Assembly: GCA_046048295.1 (NCBI GenBank)
Contig: JBJOGJ010000120.1
Span: 1-11,457 of the forward strand
Direction of reading: 5' to 3'
DNA length: 11,457 nt
DNA from: CBDCWA01 sp046048295
GTDB taxonomy: Bacteria; Pseudomonadota; Alphaproteobacteria; Rhizobiales; Hyphomicrobiaceae
Shown here: positions 6,371 to 11,457 of the stretch, piece by piece
Position numbering within the stretch: the first letter of the stretch is position 1
Layout of the letters: each line of letters opens with the position of its first letter
Made by a program: the position numbers and the translations under genes
The notes under the pieces: model-generated
Told to the model about the DNA's origin: nothing
Databases searched by the model: none
What the model saw: only the letters and a program-made list of their open reading frames with translations

Positions 6371-7072
6371 ATGACGCTCGCTTCAACACCTGAACTGCGC
6401 GCAGAGGTTGTGCGCGCCTGCCGGGTCATGAGCCACTTCAAGATTGTCGAGGGCTTCGGGCATGTGAGCTGCCGCATTCCGGGCTCGGACCGATTCCTGA
6501 TGACGCCGCGTATGGCGTTGGGCCTTGTCACTGAACAACTGCTCTGCGAACTCGACAAGGACGGGCGTCAGGTTGCTGGCGGCGGAAGCCCGCCACTCGA
6601 GGTCCCAATGCACATGGCGGTCTATAAGGCCCGCCCCGATGTGCAGGCGATCTCTCGTGGCCATCCTCGCAACGTCGCGGCCTATGCCGTATCGTGCCAG
6701 ACACTCAAGGTCGCGCACGGCTTCGGCGCCAACCTCGGCCACGAAATCAGCGTCTATCCGGAGCCTTTCCTGATCAAGTCGATGGAACTCGGGCGTGAAG
6801 TCGCCAGGCACCTCGGCAAGATGGAGGCCGTGATCCTGCGCGCCAATGGCATGCTTGCCGTCGGCCAATCGGTCGCGCACGCCACGGTGCAGGCGCTATT
6901 CCTTGAAGAAACCTGCGAGATGCAGCTCAAGGCACAGGCGGCCGGATTCACGCCTCAGCACCTAACGGCTGAACAGGCGGAACGCCGTCATGGCGACGAC
7001 AGGGTGCATGAACCCATTCGCGCATTCGAGTACTACGCGGCCGTTGCCGAAGGCAGGCTTTCGCTCGCCTGA
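6371..7072 (+). CDS. Class II aldolase/adducin-fold protein with altered metal site, possible decarboxylase or aldolase
   Basis: A 233-residue protein with the class II aldolase/adducin fold, the size of fuculose-phosphate aldolase. Landmarks are the N-terminal helix and HVSCRIPGSDRFLMTPR (31-47), PLEVPMHMAVYKARPDV (75-91) with the catalytic-type Glu77, and AISRGHPRNVAAYAV (93-107). Later comes LRANGMLAVGQSV (156-168). In typical members the metal is held by a His-x-His pair before the Pro and a third His in the HG-x4-G loop. Here the first His is Arg96, the second is His98, and the loop His is Asn159, so the normal zinc site is not intact. Members of this fold also act as aromatic-acid decarboxylases (phthalate pathway), which would suit the operon, but this is inference. 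The ATG at 6371 has GGAGG 8 nt upstream. It is the first gene of the operon, 21 bp before the ligase gene. Confidence 0.85.
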   Translation: MTLASTPELRAEVVRACRVMSHFKIVEGFGHVSCRIPGSDRFLMTPRMALGLVTEQLLCELDKDGRQVAGGGSPPLEVPMHMAVYKARPDVQAISRGHPRNVAAYAVSCQTLKVAHGFGANLGHEISVYPEPFLIKSMELGREVARHLGKMEAVILRANGMLAVGQSVAHATVQALFLEETCEMQLKAQAAGFTPQHLTAEQAERRHGDDRVHEPIRAFEYYAAVAEGRLSLA

Positions 7073-7093
7073 TCGATCCATCGGAGCCCGCAT

Positions 7094-8575
7094 ATGACCA
7101 GGTTCATCGAACGGCACGGGCTCTACACGGAAGAGCACCGGCATAGGATCGAAGAGATCAAGGAACGCCTGGTGCACGAGGACGTCAGGCTTGTGCGTCT
7201 CGCATGGGCCGATCCGCACGGCTATTCGCGTGTGAAAATGCTCACCGTGCCGGCATTTCTCGGTGCGCTCGAGAATGGCTACAACATCAACGTCGCAACG
7301 AGCACGCTCGATAGCGCCGGCGCCAGGACCTTTTCATCCTTCACACGTGGCGGCGGCATGGGGCTCGATGAGATGACCGGCTCGCCGAACCTGACCATCG
7401 TCCCTGATCCGGCCTCGTTTCGCGTCCTGCCCTGGGCTCCCGGCGTCGCCTGGATCGTCGCCGACGAATACTTCAACAGCGGTGTACCGTTCCATTTCTC
7501 GCCACGGCAACAGCTACGCCGGCAAATTGCGCGGCTCGGCGAGCGGGGCATGAAGATGGTCGTGGGGCTCGAGATCGAGTGGTACCTGCTGAGACTTGCT
7601 GGCGCTCCGCTTGGAACAGAGAATATCGGGCTGCCAGGTGTGCGAGGAAAGCCGGTCGCCACGCTGCCTGTCGAGCCCGGCTATCACTACCATTCCGAGA
7701 GCAACTTCGACCTGATGCAGCCGGTCATCAGCGAACTCGCCCAGGCCTACGAGGCGATCGGCCTGCCGCTTCGCTCGATCGAGAACGAGTGGGGACCGGG
7801 CCAGGTCGAGTGTACATTCGCGACGACAGATGCGCTCGAGGCGGCCGACAACGCGATGCTCTTCCGCACCGCGACTCGGCAGGTCTGCCGGCGACTCGGG
7901 CACTTCGCGACATTCATGACACGACCGGCTATCCCCGGCTACTATTCCAGCGGCTGGCATCTCCACCAGTCACTCGCGGCTGTTGGCGGGGGGCGGAACC
8001 TCTTTATGTCGGACGACGACAGCCGACTGATGTCGCAAACCGCCGAACATTTCCTTGCCGGACTACTCGCGCATGCCGCACCGGCCACGGTGTTCGCGAA
8101 TCCAACCGTCAACGGCTATCGCCGGCTCAGGCCCAACTCGCTCGCACCGGACCGCATCACCTGGGCCTACGATCATCGCGGCGTGATGCTGCGCGTGCTG
8201 GGCGGTCCAGGCGACCCGGCCACACATTTCGAGAACCGGATCGGCGAGCCGGCTGCCAACCCCTACCTCTATATCGCTTCGCAGATCGCAGCCGGCCTCG
8301 ACGGCATCGAGAATGAGCGCTCGCCTCAATCCGCCGACGACGAGCCATACGTTTCGGACCGGCCGCCCCTGCCAAGCACTCTCGGCGCGGCCCTGGATGC
8401 GCTGGAGCAGAGCGAGACGTTCCGCTCAGCATTCGGCCCGACGTTCATCGACTATTACCTGCGCGTGAAGCGCAACGAACTTGGCCGCTACCTCAGGTTC
8501 CTCGATGAAACCGGCCTCGAGGACTCCGGCGAACCAACCGATTGGGAGCACAATGAGTATTTCGACTTCTTCTAG
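7094..8575 (+). CDS. Glutamine-synthetase-like ligase, probable gamma-glutamyl-amine/amide synthetase
   Basis: A 493-residue member of the glutamine synthetase superfamily that would use ATP to join the gamma-carboxyl of glutamate to an amine. Active-site elements are in order: GLEIEWYLL (158-166; Glu160, Glu162), IENEWGPGQVECTF (229-242; Glu230, Glu232, Glu239), SSGWHLHQSL (285-294; His289), the ATP/phosphate region NGYRRLRPNSLAPDRITWAYDHRG (340-363) and ENRIGEPAANPYLYIASQIAAG (380-401), which holds the E-x-R pair. The usual adenylylation tyrosine region of housekeeping GlnA is absent. The neighbours argue against a nitrogen-assimilation role. A GS-like gene beside a two-subunit Rieske oxygenase is the arrangement of aniline dioxygenase clusters, where the ligase makes gamma-glutamylanilide. 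The start ATG at 7094 has GGAG 7 nt upstream. Its last 23 bp overlap the oxygenase alpha gene. The substrate amine is unknown. Confidence 0.9.
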   Translation: MTRFIERHGLYTEEHRHRIEEIKERLVHEDVRLVRLAWADPHGYSRVKMLTVPAFLGALENGYNINVATSTLDSAGARTFSSFTRGGGMGLDEMTGSPNLTIVPDPASFRVLPWAPGVAWIVADEYFNSGVPFHFSPRQQLRRQIARLGERGMKMVVGLEIEWYLLRLAGAPLGTENIGLPGVRGKPVATLPVEPGYHYHSESNFDLMQPVISELAQAYEAIGLPLRSIENEWGPGQVECTFATTDALEAADNAMLFRTATRQVCRRLGHFATFMTRPAIPGYYSSGWHLHQSLAAVGGGRNLFMSDDDSRLMSQTAEHFLAGLLAHAAPATVFANPTVNGYRRLRPNSLAPDRITWAYDHRGVMLRVLGGPGDPATHFENRIGEPAANPYLYIASQIAAGLDGIENERSPQSADDEPYVSDRPPLPSTLGAALDALEQSETFRSAFGPTFIDYYLRVKRNELGRYLRFLDETGLEDSGEPTDWEHNEYFDFF

Positions 8576-9917
8576 CGGCTTGGGCGGGGATTACGACTGG
8601 GACCACCTCGTCCAGGAGGACAAGGTGCACCGGCTCATCTACACGGACCCGCGGATTTTCGCGGCCGAAATGCAGTTCGTGTTCGGCGGCACCTGGGTCT
8701 ATCTCGCACACGAGAGCGAGATCGCAAACGCGAACGACTTCGTGACGAGGCGCCTGGGACTGAGGCCGATCATCGTGCTCCGTGATTCTAACGGAGATGT
8801 CCGGGCACTCTACAACCGCTGCACGCATCGCGGCACGACGCTCTGCCGCGAGCCGCGCGGGAACGCCCGCACCTTCCAGTGCCCCTATCACGGCTGGAAC
8901 TATCTCAACACCGGCCAGTTGCGTGGCGTTCCGTGGGCGGATGGCTATGGCGTCGATCTCAAGGATGCGAAGTACAATGTTGCGCAAGTGCCCCGCGTTG
9001 CCTCCTATCGCGGCTTCATTTTCGGCACGCTCAACGAGAAAGCGCCGGAGGTCGATGCCTGGCTCGGGCCCATTCGCAAGCCGATCGACGAGTGGCTCGA
9101 CCGCAATCCTGGCGGCAAAGTCGTCCTGTGCGAGGCCAACCGCATAAAATACAAGGGCAACTGGAAACTCGCCTACGACAACTCCGCGGACGGCTACCAT
9201 GTGATCTACTCGCACCGATCGCTGCTCGAGACGGAGGCGCGGCTTTCCGACGACAACAAGGGCATGGCCTATTACCGCAAGTCACCAGACACCGCCCCGA
9301 TGTACGTGCAGTACATGGGCAACGGGCACCACTTCAAAGACAAGCGGCCAAACCTCAACCAGCGGCCCGGAGGGCTTTGGGCGCTGGAGACCGCGCATCC
9401 TGGCCAGGAGCACTACGAGGCGATGTTCCAGCAGAAGTACGGCGAGCGGGCCCCCGCGCTTCTCGACCTCGCCGGCTCCGAACCCGTCAATATCAATGTG
9501 TTCCCCAATATGTCGCTGCTCGGCAATCACATCCAGGTCTTCGAGCCTGTCAGCGTCAACGAGACGAACGCCATCTGGTATGGCACGCGCATAGAGGATG
9601 ACGGCACGCTCGGAGCCGATGCGGTGCGCGACGTCAATGCGCTACGCATGCGCACGCAGGAGGGGTTCCCGAACTTCGGAGAGGTCGATGACGTCGCCAA
9701 CTTCGAGCAGATCCAACGCGGACTCGAGTGCATAGAGGACGAGTGGATCTACATGCACCGCGGGCTCGGAATAGAGGGTCGCATCGTCCACAATCCCGAC
9801 GGCACGATTACCGCGCCGGCCACCGACGAAGTCTTCATGCGCGAGTACATCAAGGAGTGGAAACGGCTCATGGTGGAGCGGCCCACTCTCACGGTCAAGC
9901 GGGAGACAGGTCAATGA
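8553..9917 (+). CDS. Rieske non-heme iron aromatic ring-hydroxylating oxygenase, alpha subunit
   Basis: A 454-residue catalytic large subunit, normal for the family. The N-terminal Rieske domain binds a [2Fe-2S] cluster with C90-T-H92 and, 17 residues on, C110-P-Y-H113. The catalytic domain has D213-x2-H216-x4-H221 (DGYHVIYSH), the bridging Asp and two iron-binding His, and an acidic pair D379-D380 in EVDDVANFEQ that probably supplies the third ligand. FPNMSLLGNHIQVFEPV (317-333) is typical of benzoate/anthranilate-type subunits. It should add O2 to an aromatic ring using electrons from a reductase, which is not in this window. The start ATG at 8553 (MSISTSSSGLGG) has GGGAG just upstream and lies inside the end of the ligase gene. 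An upstream in-frame ATG at 8481 would add 24 non-family residues. It overlaps the beta gene by ATGA. Confidence 0.95.
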   Translation: MSISTSSSGLGGDYDWDHLVQEDKVHRLIYTDPRIFAAEMQFVFGGTWVYLAHESEIANANDFVTRRLGLRPIIVLRDSNGDVRALYNRCTHRGTTLCREPRGNARTFQCPYHGWNYLNTGQLRGVPWADGYGVDLKDAKYNVAQVPRVASYRGFIFGTLNEKAPEVDAWLGPIRKPIDEWLDRNPGGKVVLCEANRIKYKGNWKLAYDNSADGYHVIYSHRSLLETEARLSDDNKGMAYYRKSPDTAPMYVQYMGNGHHFKDKRPNLNQRPGGLWALETAHPGQEHYEAMFQQKYGERAPALLDLAGSEPVNINVFPNMSLLGNHIQVFEPVSVNETNAIWYGTRIEDDGTLGADAVRDVNALRMRTQEGFPNFGEVDDVANFEQIQRGLECIEDEWIYMHRGLGIEGRIVHNPDGTITAPATDEVFMREYIKEWKRLMVERPTLTVKRETGQ

Positions 9918-10504
9918 GCCAGGGCAGACAAGATCCGTCGAAAACGTCGCACTACGTCACAGACGAATTCTATTCGACGCTGATCGGGACGTTTACGGAC
10001 TGGCAGGACCAGGCGCACATCATCACCGATACGGCTGAACGCGATACATTTCGCCAGCTCATCGAGCAGGAGGCGCGCGTTCTCGACCAACACGACTACG
10101 ACGCCTGGCTCGACATGTACGTACCGGAATGCGCCTACTGGGTCCCCTCCACGCCTGACGCCGGAGATCCGCGCCGCGAGATCGCTGTGATGTTCGATGA
10201 TCGGCGGCGGCTCGAGGATCGCGTTTTCAGACTTCGAACCGGGTATGCCTGGTCGCAGGCGCCACGCTCGCGCACGGTTCGCATGGTCTCCAACGTCGAA
10301 GTCTTTACCGCCACGGGTAAAGACGACCGCATGGTGCGCTCGAATTTCCTCATAGCCGAGTTCTGGGGCGACGAGACGCGAACACTCACCGGATGGGCGG
10401 GACACCACCTCGTTTTCTCTGATGGCGCCTGGAAGTTCTCGGCGAAGCAGGTGAACCTCATCGACTGCGACCAGTCGATCCGCAATCCAAGCATCATCCT
10501 CTAG
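9914..10504 (+). CDS. Aromatic ring-hydroxylating oxygenase, beta (small) subunit
   Basis: A 196-residue small subunit with the cystatin/SnoaL-like fold, which packs against the alpha subunit in an alpha3beta3 enzyme and is mainly structural. Typical segments are RQLIEQEARVLDQHDYDAWL (the conserved early helix with the D-x-W-L pattern, about 47-66), MYVPECAYWVPSTPD, DDRRRLEDRVFRLRTGYAW, RTVRMVSNVEVF, and a C-terminal VNLIDCDQSIRNPSIIL that is strongly conserved among dioxygenase beta subunits. The start ATG at 9914 overlaps the alpha stop as ATGA, with an AGG-containing ribosome-binding site a few bases upstream, so translation is probably coupled to alpha and keeps the subunits in balance. 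It ends 14 bp before the next gene. Confidence 0.93.
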   Translation: MSQGRQDPSKTSHYVTDEFYSTLIGTFTDWQDQAHIITDTAERDTFRQLIEQEARVLDQHDYDAWLDMYVPECAYWVPSTPDAGDPRREIAVMFDDRRRLEDRVFRLRTGYAWSQAPRSRTVRMVSNVEVFTATGKDDRMVRSNFLIAEFWGDETRTLTGWAGHHLVFSDGAWKFSAKQVNLIDCDQSIRNPSIIL

Positions 10505-10518
10505 GCAATAGGCAGGCA

Positions 10519-11457
10519 ATGGCAGACCTCGCGCTCAACTTCGCATGCTGGGACTACGATCGCACACGGCCACTCATTGACGGCAGCGTGAAGCCCAAAG
10601 GCATCAAGCTCGACTTCGACATCCTGCGTCCGCGCGTGACTTTCCAACGGATGCTCGACACGCAGGAATTCGAGGCCTCCGAGCTGTCGCTTGCTTCCTA
10701 CACGGCGCTGGTTGCGCGCGGCGACTGCCCGTTCGTTGCAATTCCGGTCGTGATGTCCAAGCTGTTCCGCCACTCCTGCATCTATGTCCGGGAAGGCTCG
10801 GGGATCGAACGGCCGGAGGATCTCAAAGGCAAAAGGGTCGGCACCTCGCAATACTCCTCCACCGGCCTCGTCTTCATGCGCGGCATGCTGCAGCACGAGT
10901 ACGGCGTGAAGTCGGAAGACATGCACTGGCACATGGGTGGGCTGCGCCACTTCGTCGAGAAGCCGCTCATACCGCTCAACCTGCCGCCGGAGATCCGGCT
11001 CGATTTTCTCGAGGAAGGCCAGACACTCGAGACAATGCTCGATGCGGGCGAACTCGACGCTCTTCTCTCGCTCTATATTCCGCAGATGTTCCTGGACGGC
11101 TCGCCGAAGATCCGGCGGCTGTTCCCGAACTATCACGAGATCGAGCAGGACTACTACCGTCGCACGCGTATCTGCCCGATCATGCATGTGGTCGTGATCC
11201 GCAAGGATATTTACGAGGCTAATCCCTGGATCGCGCAAAGCCTTTATGATGCGTTCTCCGAGGCGCGCGATATCGCCGTCGAGGCGCTGTACGACACGGA
11301 CGCGCTCAGAGTCGCTCTGCCGTGGCTCATCGCATACGTAGAGGATAGCTGGCGGCACTTCGGAAAGGACTACTGGGCATTCGGCGTCGAGCCGAACAGG
11401 CCCACCTTCGAGGCGATCGGGCAGTATGTCTTCGAGCAAGGGCTCGCGCCGCGTATC
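10519..11457 (+). CDS. 4,5-dihydroxyphthalate decarboxylase-like protein (periplasmic-binding fold), runs off right edge
   Basis: The first 313 residues of a protein of the Pht5/NMT1-like fold, with no stop before the window end; relatives are around 330 residues, so little is missing. It begins MADLALNFACWDYDRTRPLI, followed by DGSVKPKGIKLDFDIL and a later SELSLASYTALVARGDCPFVAIPV (about 54-77). ERPEDLKGKRVGTSQYSSTG (about 98-117) is the substrate-binding-protein-like phosphate/ligand loop. LETMLDAGELDALLSLYIP and VVIRKDIYEANPWIAQSLYDAF follow. There is no signal peptide, so it is probably a cytosolic enzyme rather than a transport binding protein. Proteins of this type include 4,5-dihydroxyphthalate decarboxylase of phthalate degradation, which fits the upstream dioxygenase. 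Its exact substrate is not deducible here. The start ATG at 10519 follows AGGCAGG directly and lies 14 bp after the beta stop. Confidence 0.82.
   Translation, partial: MADLALNFACWDYDRTRPLIDGSVKPKGIKLDFDILRPRVTFQRMLDTQEFEASELSLASYTALVARGDCPFVAIPVVMSKLFRHSCIYVREGSGIERPEDLKGKRVGTSQYSSTGLVFMRGMLQHEYGVKSEDMHWHMGGLRHFVEKPLIPLNLPPEIRLDFLEEGQTLETMLDAGELDALLSLYIPQMFLDGSPKIRRLFPNYHEIEQDYYRRTRICPIMHVVVIRKDIYEANPWIAQSLYDAFSEARDIAVEALYDTDALRVALPWLIAYVEDSWRHFGKDYWAFGVEPNRPTFEAIGQYVFEQGLAPRI

Noticed and set aside
6211..6558. A permease N-terminal extension to 6558
   Set aside because: It would overlap the divergent aldolase-like gene and its promoter, and it adds a hydrophilic tail not found in AEC proteins.
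10501..11439. A 312-residue open frame on the minus strand opposite the decarboxylase-like gene
   Set aside because: It is the antisense of a clearly recognisable plus-strand gene. High third-position G/C in the real gene removes stops from the opposite strand, and the frame has no family-like sequence.

Overview
The window is GC-rich DNA with a strong third-position G/C bias, which also leaves long stop-free shadow frames opposite the real genes. The gene set (EctB-type aminotransferase, Pls/PosA-type NRPS, Hsp20, Rieske dioxygenase cluster) and the protein flavour suggest a proteobacterium, most likely an alphaproteobacterium of the Rhizobiales type. This is an inference from sequence style, not a measured placement. 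I see no rRNA, tRNA, CRISPR array, transposase or IS end.

Left half (1-6210): every gene is on the minus strand. Reading in transcription order from the right: an AEC-family permease (6210-5278) and an enolase-superfamily dehydratase/racemase (5239-4103) form a two-gene unit. Next come a small heat-shock protein (3999-3508), followed by a perfect 9-bp hairpin, and a BltD-like GNAT acetyltransferase (3388-2930). After a gene-poor 516-bp gap come a diaminobutyrate aminotransferase (EctB family, 2413-1094) and the N-terminal 337 residues of a Pls/PosA-family nonribosomal peptide synthetase (1012 to beyond the left edge). EctB followed by an NRPS that starts directly with its A domain, with no ectA or ectC in the window, suggests diaminobutyrate (DAB) is made as a building block for a DAB peptide or polymer rather than for ectoine.

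Right half (6371-11457): a tightly packed plus-strand operon, divergent from the permease. It encodes a class II aldolase-fold protein lacking two of the three usual metal histidines, a glutamine-synthetase-like gamma-glutamyl ligase, the alpha and beta subunits of a Rieske ring-hydroxylating oxygenase, and a 4,5-dihydroxyphthalate-decarboxylase-like protein that runs off the right edge. Spacings are 21 bp, a 23-bp overlap, an ATGA overlap and 14 bp, so co-transcription and translational coupling are likely. A GS-like ligase beside a two-subunit Rieske oxygenase resembles aniline degradation (gamma-glutamylation before oxygenation). The two decarboxylase/aldolase-like proteins suggest an aromatic carboxylate. 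The actual substrate cannot be read from the sequence.

The 160-bp divergent region (6211-6370) is the obvious control point between the catabolic operon and the permease/enolase pair. No regulator gene is present in the window, and the oxygenase's ferredoxin/reductase is not seen either.
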